Shown piece after piece: positions 25,472-34,307 of a stretch of 64,000 bases of DNA. The stretch covers positions 1 to 64,000 of the forward strand of contig NZ_FQUE01000005.1 of NCBI RefSeq assembly GCF_900128995.1. The letters are read 5' to 3'. Within the stretch, counting starts at the first letter, position 1. Each line of letters begins with the position of its first letter. The notes beneath the pieces were generated by a model. It saw only the letters and a list, made by a program, of their open reading frames with translations. It made no database searches and was not told the origin of the DNA. A program made the position numbers and the translations under genes. Origin of the DNA: Loktanella atrilutea. Lineage in GTDB: Bacteria > Pseudomonadota > Alphaproteobacteria > Rhodobacterales > Rhodobacteraceae.

Positions 25472-27453
25472 ATGAGCGTTCTGAGTGAAGCTGAAGTCGA
25501 AACAGTGCTTCTCGATCAACTTGGGTCGATGGGATACACTTGCCTGAACGACGCAGTTTCGGGTCCCGATGGTCAAGCCCCAGAGCGCGATGCCTATTCC
25601 GAAACGTTCCTTAAACAGCGGCTGCGAGATGCTATCACGAGGCTAAACCCAAACATACCCTTTGAGGCGCGCGAAGATGCGCTTCGAACTGTAATTGGCA
25701 CCGAACGTCCCTCGCTGATCGAAGAAAATCGCCGCCTGCACCGCGCGATGGTCGAGGGCGTTCCCGTGGAGTACCGGGCCGATGATGGCGCAATCCGCGG
25801 TGATGCGGTGCAACTGATCGATCCGGACGACCAGCACAACGATTGGCTGGCTATCGCGCAGTTCACGGTGATCGAAAACGGCAACAACCGCCGCCCTGAT
25901 GTAGTGGTATTCCTGAACGGTCTGCCTCTAGGTGTGATAGAGGTAAAAAAGCCTGGTGCGGAAAACGCCACGCTGGGCGCGGCGTTCAATCAACTGAAGA
26001 CCTACAAGGCGCAGATCCCCTCTCTTTTCCGCACCAATGCTGTGCTGATAACGACTGACGGCATTCAGGCCCGCATTGGCTCGCTGACCGCAGACTTAGA
26101 ACGCTTCATGCCTTGGCGCACGACCGACGGTACCGATGTAGCCCCCAAGGGGACGCCTGAAATGTCGGTGCTGATCGAAGGGGTCTTCGCCCGCCCACGG
26201 CTGTTATCGCTATTGAGCGATTTCACAGTCTTTGGCGACACTTCCAGCGGCATCTCCAAAATCATCGCCGGTTATCATCAGTTCCACGCCGTTAAACGCG
26301 CAGTAATCAGCACAGTTGAAGCCAGCGATCGCAGGGTGATCGAAAAGCGGGGGTGATCTGGCACACGCAAGGATCGGGCAAGAGCCTGCTTATGGCATTC
26401 TACGCCGGGCAACTGGTGCGCGAACCGGCGATGGAGAATCCAACCATCGTGGTGATTACCGATCGCAACGACCTAGATGATCAACTATTCGGGACGTTCT
26501 CCATGTGTCGCGACTTGATCCGCCAGACGCCGGTGCAAGCCGACAGCCGCGAGGACCTCCAAAAGGCACTTTCACGCGCCTCGGGCGGGGCTATTTTCAC
26601 CACCATCCAGAAGTTCGCTCCCGAAAAGGGTGAAGCCTATCCGATGCTAACCGACCGCCGCAATGTGGTTGTTATCGCTGACGAGGCACATCGTAGCCAG
26701 TATGGATTCAAATCGCGCATCGAGAAAACCGGCGAGATCGCATATCCGAACCGTCGCATCGTCGATTGGCTTGGACACTTCCCACGCAACGACTTTAGCC
26801 AAAGCGCTCTGAATGAAATCGGTTCAGCCGTGACCCTTTTTCGCGTGAAACGGCATGCGGCTGAGTTTCTGTCGAAGATCAGTACAGACTTTGGCGCTGA
26901 CCGCATCACGACTTTGGAAAGCCCCGAGTACACGCCAGACGACATGCAGGACGACGACGCCGCTACGCTGTCTGTATCCCGGCAAGCCGAGGAAACGACC
27001 GAAGACTTCATTGTGCGGCGCATCATGGCTGGTCTGACTGGCTATCAATTCGAGGAATTGGTCGCACACGTCATGGAATGTATGGGCTACACCGCCCGCG
27101 TCACGCCAAGGTCCGGCGATGGCGGCGTTGATGTGATTGCACATATGAATGCACTTGGGTTCCAGCCGCCTATCGTGAAAATCCAGTGTAAGCGGACCAC
27201 AGGTCAGCACAGCAATGCAGAGGTCAATCAACTGTTGGGAATGCTGGGCGATGGGGAATTTGGGCTGTTCGTCACGCTTGGTTCATTTAGCCGCGCAGCC
27301 AGTGAACTTGAACGAAGCCGGCCTAAGCTGCGTTTGATCGACGGCGATTCCTTCGTTGACCTTCTATTGGACAACTACGCCAAGCTATCACCGCGCTACC
27401 GTTCAATCGTCCCACTTAAGCAAATATATGTGCCAGACTTGCCGACCGGTTGA
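25472..27453 (+). pseudogene. HsdR N-terminal half (frameshifted) fused to a Mrr-type endonuclease C-terminus
   Basis: From ATG 25472 the HsdR_N nuclease domain is intact (RRPDVVVFLNGLPLGVIEVK, the D...ExK site). At 26349-26353 a run of five G would need a sixth to continue; the frame ends at 26356 and the sense resumes at GTG 26353 with Walker A ([11 protein letters not shown]) and the DEAH box ([11 protein letters not shown]). At about 26743, after KTGEIAY, the rest of the helicase is absent. An Mrr-family C-terminus follows in frame ([48 protein letters not shown]). It contains two nuclease sites but no full motor. Confidence 0.83.
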
Positions 27454-27569
27454 TGGCACATTCCGCCAATGTCCGCGACCTTCTGCCAAGTCCTGGGGGA
27501 AGTATTGGGGGAATCTATTCCCCGAATTAATCATAAACACAACGATTTCAAACCGTTAAGAGGTGGGAC

Positions 27570-27659
27570 TGGCGGAGGCTCAGGGATTCGAACCCTGGGA
27601 GGGCTCGCACCCTCGCCGGTTTTCAAGACCGGTGCAATCGACCACTCTGCCAAGCCTCC
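27570..27659 (-). tRNA. tRNA-Ser (anticodon UGA)
   Basis: A 90-nt type II tRNA including encoded CCA. The acceptor stem GGAGGCT pairs with AGCCTCC, the loop CTTGAAA carries anticodon TGA (complement at 27623-27625), the variable arm is long, and the T arm is GGTTCGAATCC. The 3' end faces the defence island, the usual orientation for a tRNA used as an integration site. Confidence 0.95.
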
Positions 27660-27878
27660 GACCTGCGCCTGATACTGTGCCCGCGGCACCGCGTAAAGCC
27701 GGTTCACGCTTTGGCGAAAACCGTCCGGTTCGCGTGTGGCGGTCTTTCAAATGCGGGCCTCAGGCGCTAGTGTCGCGCAAAAGGCGGGGGGCCGGTGGCC
27801 CGTCCGCAAAGCCGGGTGCCGCGCAGCAAGGACCGTGTCAAACGGTGGCGCGCCACCCCGAAGTGACGAGGGCGAGCG

Positions 27879-28769
27879 ATGGCAGAGACGACCGGGCAGG
27901 CATTTCACGACATGGCGCGGCACAAGACCCGCCCCGGATGGGGCCGGGCGACCTGCACCCTTGCCCTGCTCTCCATCGTCGCGCTGGCCGGTTGCGACAA
28001 GCTGACGAAGGATGGCGGGTCGGATGGCCCGGCCGCCCTGACCGGCGGCGCCATGAACCTTGCAGAGCGCGACATCGAGGCGCCGGAGGTCTTCTCGCTG
28101 ACCGAACCCGGCTTGTGGGATGGCCGCCCGTCGCTGGGCGGCGTCTGGGTCGCCCACCCCACCGTGACCGACCCCGAGCGGGTGATCATCCGCAACACCG
28201 CCAACGGCAAGTTCGTGATCGGCGCCCTGTTCCGCCGCGAGCTGGAAAACCCCGGCCCCGCGCTGCAGGTCTCCTCGGACGCGGCAGAGGCGCTGGGCGT
28301 GCTGGCCGGTGCGCCCGCCCCGCTCAGCGTCATCGCCCTGCGGCGCGAGGAGGCGCCCGCCCCGGACGCCACGGCGATCACGAATTTCGACGCCCCGGAG
28401 GTGATCGCGGCCACGCCGCTCGACCCGCAGCCCGGGACGGAGGCGCCGGCCGCCGACCCCGCGCCGGTCGCGACCGACCTGCCCGCCGCCGCGCCGGCGA
28501 CGCCGGAACCGGCCCCCGCGGCCCCGACTTCCAACCTCGAAAAACCCTTCGTCCAGATCGGCATCTTCAGCATCGAGGCGAACGCCAACGAGACCGCCGA
28601 CCGCCTGCGCGCGGACGGCCTGTCCGCCAGCGTGCTGGCCCAGAACAGCCAGGGCAAGTCGTTCTGGCGCGTCGTCGTCGGCCCCGCACCGACCGTCGCG
28701 GACCGCAGCGCGGTGCTGGACAAGATCAAGGCGCTGGGCTTCCCCGACGCCTACGCCGTGACCAACTAG
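27879..28769 (+). CDS. SPOR-domain lipoprotein
   Basis: A 296-residue exported protein. A lipobox (LSIVALAGC) follows an Arg-rich start; MARHK at 27912 would give a more usual 27-residue lipoprotein signal. The middle is Pro/Ala-rich (about residues 170-215). The C-terminal SPOR domain (KPFVQIGIFSIEANANETAD, then WRVVVGPAPTVADRSAVLDK) binds denuded septal peptidoglycan in this family. It sits directly before a penicillin-binding carboxypeptidase gene, 24 bp away, which fits a cell-wall role. Confidence 0.85.
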   Translation: MAETTGQAFHDMARHKTRPGWGRATCTLALLSIVALAGCDKLTKDGGSDGPAALTGGAMNLAERDIEAPEVFSLTEPGLWDGRPSLGGVWVAHPTVTDPERVIIRNTANGKFVIGALFRRELENPGPALQVSSDAAEALGVLAGAPAPLSVIALRREEAPAPDATAITNFDAPEVIAATPLDPQPGTEAPAADPAPVATDLPAAAPATPEPAPAAPTSNLEKPFVQIGIFSIEANANETADRLRADGLSASVLAQNSQGKSFWRVVVGPAPTVADRSAVLDKIKALGFPDAYAVTN

Positions 28770-28793
28770 GACCCCTGCCCCGGAGCTTTTGCC

Positions 28794-30008
28794 ATGCGCG
28801 CCATGATCCGCCCCCTCGCCGTCCTGCTGCTGTGCCTCGGTGCCGGCCAAGCCGGGGCGCAGGCCTTCAACACCAAGGCCCGCGCCGCCTACGTGCTGGA
28901 CGAGACGACCGGCACCGTGCTGCTGGACAAGAACGCCGACGAGCCGCTGCCGCCCGCGTCCATGTCCAAGCTGATGACGATCTACATGGCGTTCGAGGCC
29001 ATCGCCGACGGCCGCCTGCGCATCGACGAGGAACTCCCCGTCTCCGAACACGCGGCGAGCTACGACGGATCGAGCATGTTCCTCGACACCACCGACCGGG
29101 TGAAGGTGGAGGATCTGCTGCGCGGCGTCATCGTCCTGTCGGGCAATGACGCCGCCGTGGTGCTGGCAGAGGCACTGTCGCCCGACGGTACGGAAGCCGG
29201 CTTTGCCCGCATGATGACCGACCGCGCCCGGCAGATGGGAATGAACGATTCCACCTTCCTGAACGCGAACGGCTGGCCCGCCCCCGGTCATTTGATGTCG
29301 ATGCACGATCTGGGCACGCTGGCCGACCACCTGATCACCGACTACCCGACCTTCTACCCGATCTTCTCGGAACAGGAATTCCTGTTCGACGGCCGCGTGC
29401 CGTCCAACACCCAGAACCGCAACCCGATCCTCGGCCTCGGCATCGGTGCCGACGGGCTCAAGACCGGGCATACGGCAGAGGCAGGCTACGGCCTCGTCGG
29501 GTCCGCCAAGCAGGACGGGCGGCGGATCATCTTCGTCCTGTCCGGCATGGACAGCACCGCCGAACGCCGGGAAGAGGCGGAGCGGATCGTCAACTGGGCC
29601 TTCCGGCAGTTCGCGCAGAAGGACGTGGCCAAGGCCGGGACCCGGATCGCCGATGCGCCCGTCTGGATGGGCGACAAGCCGCAGGTCGGCCTGACCGTGG
29701 GCCAGGACCTGTCGCTGCTGATCCCTGTCCTGCAACAGGACAACATCCCCGCCAACATCGTCTATGACAGCCCGATCCAGGCCCCGATCACCGTCGGAGA
29801 ACAGCTGGGCGAGCTTGTCATCAGCCTTGACGGCATGCCGGAAAAGCGGGTGCCGCTGGTCGCCGACCGTGACGTGCCGCGTGGCGGCTTCATGCCCCGG
29901 ATGCGCACCGCGGCGCAGGTCATCATGGGCAAGATCACCGACGCCACGGCGGAAGAGGCTGCGCCCGCCGACACCGCGACCGACGCCGCCGCCGCACCGC
30001 CCGCATGA
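28794..30008 (+). CDS. dacC: D-alanyl-D-alanine carboxypeptidase (PBP5/6 type)
   Basis: A 404-residue periplasmic serine peptidase that trims stem pentapeptides. The signal peptide covers residues 1 to about 22. Active-site motifs are SMSK at Ser56-Lys59, SGN in VLSGNDAAVVL, and KTG in LKTGHTAEAGYG. A PBP5 C-terminal domain follows, and an Ala-rich tail ends the protein where PBP5 relatives often have an amphipathic anchor. The stop overlaps the tmk start in ATGA. dacC/dacF naming follows family usage, not proof. Confidence 0.9.
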   Translation: MRAMIRPLAVLLLCLGAGQAGAQAFNTKARAAYVLDETTGTVLLDKNADEPLPPASMSKLMTIYMAFEAIADGRLRIDEELPVSEHAASYDGSSMFLDTTDRVKVEDLLRGVIVLSGNDAAVVLAEALSPDGTEAGFARMMTDRARQMGMNDSTFLNANGWPAPGHLMSMHDLGTLADHLITDYPTFYPIFSEQEFLFDGRVPSNTQNRNPILGLGIGADGLKTGHTAEAGYGLVGSAKQDGRRIIFVLSGMDSTAERREEAERIVNWAFRQFAQKDVAKAGTRIADAPVWMGDKPQVGLTVGQDLSLLIPVLQQDNIPANIVYDSPIQAPITVGEQLGELVISLDGMPEKRVPLVADRDVPRGGFMPRMRTAAQVIMGKITDATAEEAAPADTATDAAAAPPA

Positions 30009-30616
30009 CCGCCACGGCGCGGTTCATCTCTTTCGAGGGGATCGACGGTTCCGGCAAGTCGACGCAGGCCCGCCTGCTGGCGGACAGCCTGCGCGCCGAC
30101 GGGACAGAGGTCGTGCTGACCCGCGAACCCGGCGGCAGTCCGGGGGCAGAGGAAATCCGCAGCCTTCTGCTGACCGGCGACACGGACCGGTGGAGCGCGC
30201 GGACCGAGATCCTGCTGTTCACCGCGGCCCGTCGCGACCACCTTGAAAAAACGGTGCTGCCGGCATTGGACGCGGGCCGAACCGTGATCTCTGACCGGTT
30301 CGCCGACAGCACCCGTGTCTATCAGGGCGCGACCCGCGGCGACCTGCGCCACATGGTCGACCAGTTGCACACCCTGATGATCGGTCGCGAACCCGACCTG
30401 ACCTTCATCATCGACATGGACCCCGCCACCGCCCTGCGTCGCGGTCTCGCCCGCAGCAGTGGCGAGGACCGGTTCGAGGACATGGGCCTGCCGTTTCAGG
30501 AAACCCTGCGCCATGGCTTCCTCAGCCTCGCCCGCGCCAATACCGACCGCTGCGTGGTGATCGACGGCAACCGCGATCCCGCCGCCGTCGCGTCAGAAAT
30601 CAGGGCCCACCTGTGA
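30005..30616 (+). CDS. tmk: Thymidylate kinase
   Basis: A 203-residue dTMP kinase. The P-loop FEGIDGSGKST is near residue 10-20; TREPGGSPGAEEIR, DRFADSTRVYQG (the DRY/F motif) and a LID region near RSSGEDRFE follow. The enzyme phosphorylates dTMP to dTDP for DNA synthesis. Length is normal. It overlaps dacC and the holB start (GTGA), so it is part of the same operon. Confidence 0.94.
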   Translation: MTATARFISFEGIDGSGKSTQARLLADSLRADGTEVVLTREPGGSPGAEEIRSLLLTGDTDRWSARTEILLFTAARRDHLEKTVLPALDAGRTVISDRFADSTRVYQGATRGDLRHMVDQLHTLMIGREPDLTFIIDMDPATALRRGLARSSGEDRFEDMGLPFQETLRHGFLSLARANTDRCVVIDGNRDPAAVASEIRAHL

Positions 30617-31731
30617 CCGAGGCCCCCGAACCCGACCGCATCGCCGGTGCGCCGCATCCGCGCGATACCCCACAGCTTTACGGGCAGGACGCCGCCGTGG
30701 CCGATTTCCTCGACGCGTGGAACGCGGGGCGCATGCACTCCGGCTGGCTGATCACCGGGCCGCGCGGCGTCGGCAAGGCGACGCTGGCGTGGAAGATCGC
30801 GACCTTCCTGCTCGCCGACCGCCCGGCCGAGGGCGGGCTCTTCGGCGACCCGCCGCCCGTCACATCGCTCACCATCGACCCCGAAAACCCCGACGCCCGG
30901 CTGATCCAGTCCGGCGCGCATCCGCGCCTTTATGTCGTGCGGCGGCCCACCGACGACAAGACCGGTGCCCTGAAATCCGAAATCACCGTCGACGCCGTGC
31001 GCGGGATGCGCGACTTCTTTCACATGAGCGCCACCGACGGCGGCCGCCGCGTCGTCATCGTCGATGCGGCAGACGAGCTGAACCGCTCCGCCGCCAACGC
31101 CATCCTCAAGGAACTGGAAGAGCCTCCCGCCCGCACCGCCCTGCTGCTGATCGCGCACCAGCCGTCGCGCCTGCTGCCGACGATCCGGTCCCGCTGCCGG
31201 GTGCTGCGCTGCGCGCCGCTCTCCGCCGCCGATCTTGGCGCCGCCCTGACCCAGGCGGGATTGGAGACGGAGGCGACGGAGGCGCTGGCCACCCTCTCTG
31301 CCGGGTCCGCCGGCGACGCCGTGCGCCTGCTGACGCAGGACGGCCTGCAGCTCTATGCGCAGCTGATCGGCCTGATGATGACCCTGCCCCACCTTGACCG
31401 CAACGCCACGATCAAGCTGGCCGAAAGCTGCGCCGGCCGCACCAACGACACCCGCTTCGCGCTGGTCCTCGACCTGATCGACCGCTTCCTCGCCCGCACC
31501 GCCCGCGCCGGCCTGATGGGAGAGCCGGCCTCTCAGGGCACCGCCGGCGAGGCGCGTCTGCTGGCCCGCATCTCTCCCCATGACCGCGCTGCCCGGGCAT
31601 GGGCCGACCTGCAGCAACGCGCTTCGGCCCGGGCGCGGCACGGACGGGCGGTCAACCTTGACCCTGCGGCGCTGATCCTCGATATGGTGTTGAGCATCGA
31701 ACAGACGGCGCTCGCCACCACCCAAGGCTGA
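30613..31731 (+). CDS. holB: DNA polymerase III subunit delta prime
   Basis: A 372-residue AAA-type clamp-loader subunit. The P-loop region GPRGVGKATLAW is near residue 50; FFHMSATDGGRRVVIVDAAD covers the Walker B-like strand, and ILKELEEPPARTALLLIAHQ and TIRSRCRVLRC (SRC motif) follow. In delta prime the ATP site is usually nonfunctional. It starts at GTG 30613, overlapping tmk by 4 bp. tmk-holB-tatD is a conserved order in bacteria. Confidence 0.92.
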   Translation: MTEAPEPDRIAGAPHPRDTPQLYGQDAAVADFLDAWNAGRMHSGWLITGPRGVGKATLAWKIATFLLADRPAEGGLFGDPPPVTSLTIDPENPDARLIQSGAHPRLYVVRRPTDDKTGALKSEITVDAVRGMRDFFHMSATDGGRRVVIVDAADELNRSAANAILKELEEPPARTALLLIAHQPSRLLPTIRSRCRVLRCAPLSAADLGAALTQAGLETEATEALATLSAGSAGDAVRLLTQDGLQLYAQLIGLMMTLPHLDRNATIKLAESCAGRTNDTRFALVLDLIDRFLARTARAGLMGEPASQGTAGEARLLARISPHDRAARAWADLQQRASARARHGRAVNLDPAALILDMVLSIEQTALATTQG

Positions 31732-31734
31732 TCC

Positions 31735-32520
31735 ATGACCCTTCCCGCCCTCGTCGACGCCCATTGCCATCTGGATTTCCCGGATTTCGACGACGAACGC
31801 GACGCGGTCATCGCCCGCGCCCGCGCCGCCGGTGTCACCCGCATGGTGACGATCTGCACCAAACTGCCCAACGCCCCCCGCGTCGCCGCCATTGCAGAGG
31901 CGCACGAGGGCATCTTCTGGGCCGCGGGCGTCCACCCGATGAGCGTCGGCGACCACGCCCCCGTCACCGTCGATCAGCTGGTGGACCTCGCACGGCACCC
32001 CAAGATGGTCGGCATCGGCGAGACCGGCCTCGACTACCACTACACCGCAGAGACGAAGGCGACCCAGCAGGACAGCCTACGTCTGCACATCGAGGCCTGC
32101 CGACAGACCAGGTTGCCCCTGATCATCCATGCCCGCGACGCCGACGACGACATGGCCCGCATCCTGACCGAGGAACATGCAGCAGGCCCCTACACCTGCA
32201 TGATGCACTGCTTCTCCTCCTCCCGCGCGCTGGCAGAGGCGGCGCTGGGCCTCGACTTCTACCTGTCGATGTCGGGCATCGCGGCCTTTCCGAAATCGTC
32301 GGATCTGCGGGCGATCTTCGCCGACGCACCCCTCGACCGGATACTGGTGGAAACCGACAGCCCCTACCTCGCCCCGCCGCCGCACCGCGGCCGCCGGAAC
32401 GAGCCCGCCTACACCGCGCATACGGCGCAGGTCGGGGCGGACACCTTCGGCCTCTCCCTCGACGACTTCGCGAAAGCCACCTCCGCCAACTTCGACCGCC
32501 TGTTCTGGAAGGCGGCATGA
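31735..32520 (+). CDS. tatD: TatD-family metal-dependent hydrolase
   Basis: A 261-residue TIM-barrel nuclease-like protein. Metal ligands are visible: DAHCHLDF (HxH), GIGETGLDYHY (Glu), IIHARD (His), MHCFSSS (His) and VETDSPYLAP (Asp). Relatives are 3'-5' DNases involved in repair. It starts two bases after the holB stop and overlaps the next gene in ATGA. Confidence 0.93.
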   Translation: MTLPALVDAHCHLDFPDFDDERDAVIARARAAGVTRMVTICTKLPNAPRVAAIAEAHEGIFWAAGVHPMSVGDHAPVTVDQLVDLARHPKMVGIGETGLDYHYTAETKATQQDSLRLHIEACRQTRLPLIIHARDADDDMARILTEEHAAGPYTCMMHCFSSSRALAEAALGLDFYLSMSGIAAFPKSSDLRAIFADAPLDRILVETDSPYLAPPPHRGRRNEPAYTAHTAQVGADTFGLSLDDFAKATSANFDRLFWKAA

Positions 32521-33311
32521 GCTATCGCTTCACCATCCTCGGCTGCGGCTCGTCCGGCGGCGTGCCGCGCCTTGGCGGGCACTGGGGCGACTGCGATCCG
32601 ACCGACCCGAGGAACGCCCGCCGCCGCTGCTCGCTGCTGGTCGAACGTGACGGGCCCGACGGCACGACGCGTGTGCTGATCGACACCTCGCCGGATCTGC
32701 GCGCACAACTCCTCGACGCGGGGATCGGCACCCTCGACGCGGTCGTCTACACCCATCCGCACGCCGACCATGTCCACGGCATCGACGATCTGCGCATGAT
32801 CGTCTTCAACATGCGCAAACGCCTCGACATCTGGGCCGATGCCCCCACGACGGCCGCCCTGCGCAACCGCTTCGGCTATGCGTTCGAGACGCCAGCCGGC
32901 TCCGCCTACCCGCCGATCTGCGATCTGCGGCCGATCCGCGGCGACGTCATCGTGAACGGCCCCGGCGGCCAGATCGTCCTGACCCCGTTCGAGGTCGTGC
33001 ACGGCACCATTCCGGCCCTTGGCTTCCGCATCGCTGACGTGGCCTACCTGCCCGACGTCTCCGACATCCCGCAGGCCGCATGGGATGCCCTTCAGAACCT
33101 CGACATCTGGATCGTCGACGCCCTGCGCCGCACGCCGCACCCCAGCCACAGCCATCTGGCCCAGACGCTGGACTGGATCGCCCGCGCCCGGCCCCGTCAG
33201 GCGGTGCTGACCAACATGCACATCGACCTCGACTACCGCACCCTGCAGGGCGAACTGCCCCCCGGCGTCATCCCGGCCCACGACGGCCTGACACTGACGC
33301 GCGCCGCCTGA
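32517..33311 (+). CDS. MBL-fold metallo-hydrolase (PhnP-like)
   Basis: A 264-residue metallo-beta-lactamase-fold enzyme. It starts SYRFTILGCGSSGGVPRLGG and carries the zinc motif YTHPHADHVHGIDD. Further family strands include RRCSLLVERD and FEVVHGTIPALGFRIADVAY. Relatives include PhnP cyclic phosphodiesterases, but no phn genes are nearby. It is the last gene of the dac-tmk-holB-tatD operon; its place beside tatD is conserved in Alphaproteobacteria. Confidence 0.9.
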   Translation: MSYRFTILGCGSSGGVPRLGGHWGDCDPTDPRNARRRCSLLVERDGPDGTTRVLIDTSPDLRAQLLDAGIGTLDAVVYTHPHADHVHGIDDLRMIVFNMRKRLDIWADAPTTAALRNRFGYAFETPAGSAYPPICDLRPIRGDVIVNGPGGQIVLTPFEVVHGTIPALGFRIADVAYLPDVSDIPQAAWDALQNLDIWIVDALRRTPHPSHSHLAQTLDWIARARPRQAVLTNMHIDLDYRTLQGELPPGVIPAHDGLTLTRAA

Positions 33312-33373
33312 TCCTTCATCCGGCCGGTTAAACTCCCGCCGGAGGCATCCGGCCCTTCCCCAAGGACGCTGCC

Positions 33374-34303
33374 ATGGGCAATCTGATCGACGTCATCCTG
33401 CCGGTCTTCCTCGTGATCGGCTTCGGCTACGTCGCGGTGTGGAAGAACCTCTTCACCGACAGCGGCGTCGACGGCTTGATGCGCTTCACCCAGACCTTCG
33501 CCATCCCCTGCCTGCTGTTTCGCGCGATCAGCGGCCTCGACCTCGGCCAGAACTTCGACGCGGCCCTGCTCGCCACCTTCTACACCGGCGCCACGATCTG
33601 CTTCTTCGTCGGCATGATCGGCGCGCGGGTGCTGTTCAAGCGCGACTGGCAGGACAGCGTCGCCATCGGATTCTGCGCCCTGTTCTCGAACACCTTGCTG
33701 CTGGGCCTGCCGATCACCGAACGCGCCTACGGCACGGATGCGCTGCGCTACAACTACGCGATCATCGCGATCCACTCGCCCTTCGGCTACCTGCTGGGCA
33801 TCACCGCGATGGAAATCGCGCGCAACACCGGCAATTCCGCCCGCGCCCTGCCCGCCAAGGTGCTGAAGGCGATGTTCCAGAACGGGTTGATCATAGGCAT
33901 CACGCTCGGCCTGATCGTCAACCTGACCGGCCTGCCCCTGCCCGGCGTCTTCACCGACGCGATCGACCTGATGGTCCGCGCCGCCCTGCCTGCCGCCCTC
34001 TTCGGCCTCGGCGGCGTGCTCTTCCGCTACCGCCCCGCCGGCGACATGCGCGCGATCCTCTTCGTGGTGGCGATCAGCCTGATCCTGCATCCGGCCATTG
34101 TCTGGCTGCTCTCAGGATTTGCCCACCTCAGCGTGCCGGAACTGCGCTCTGCCATCCTCACATCGGCCATGGCACCGGGAGTGAACGCCTATGTCTTCGC
34201 CAACATGTACGGCCGCGCACGCCGCGTGGCGGCCAGCGCCGTGCTGATCGCCACCGGCGTCTCGATCCTGACGGTCTGGGGCTGGCTCGCCGTGCTGCCC
34301 TGA
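33374..34303 (+). CDS. AEC-family (auxin efflux carrier type) transporter
   Basis: A 309-residue membrane protein with about ten hydrophobic segments in two five-helix halves, such as LIDVILPVFLVIGFGYVAV, FYTGATICFFVGMIGA and IIGITLGLIVNLTG. The family exports organic acids or similar solutes; the substrate is not predictable. The stop is four bases from the convergent ABC permease stop at 34308. A ribosome-binding site is weak (CAAGGACG). Confidence 0.85.
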   Translation: MGNLIDVILPVFLVIGFGYVAVWKNLFTDSGVDGLMRFTQTFAIPCLLFRAISGLDLGQNFDAALLATFYTGATICFFVGMIGARVLFKRDWQDSVAIGFCALFSNTLLLGLPITERAYGTDALRYNYAIIAIHSPFGYLLGITAMEIARNTGNSARALPAKVLKAMFQNGLIIGITLGLIVNLTGLPLPGVFTDAIDLMVRAALPAALFGLGGVLFRYRPAGDMRAILFVVAISLILHPAIVWLLSGFAHLSVPELRSAILTSAMAPGVNAYVFANMYGRARRVAASAVLIATGVSILTVWGWLAVLP

Positions 34304-34307
34304 CGGA

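Noticed and set aside
21366-27569. Active type I restriction-modification system
   Set aside because: hsdM lacks its AdoMet motif, hsdS lacks its second half, and hsdR is frameshifted and lacks most of the motor.
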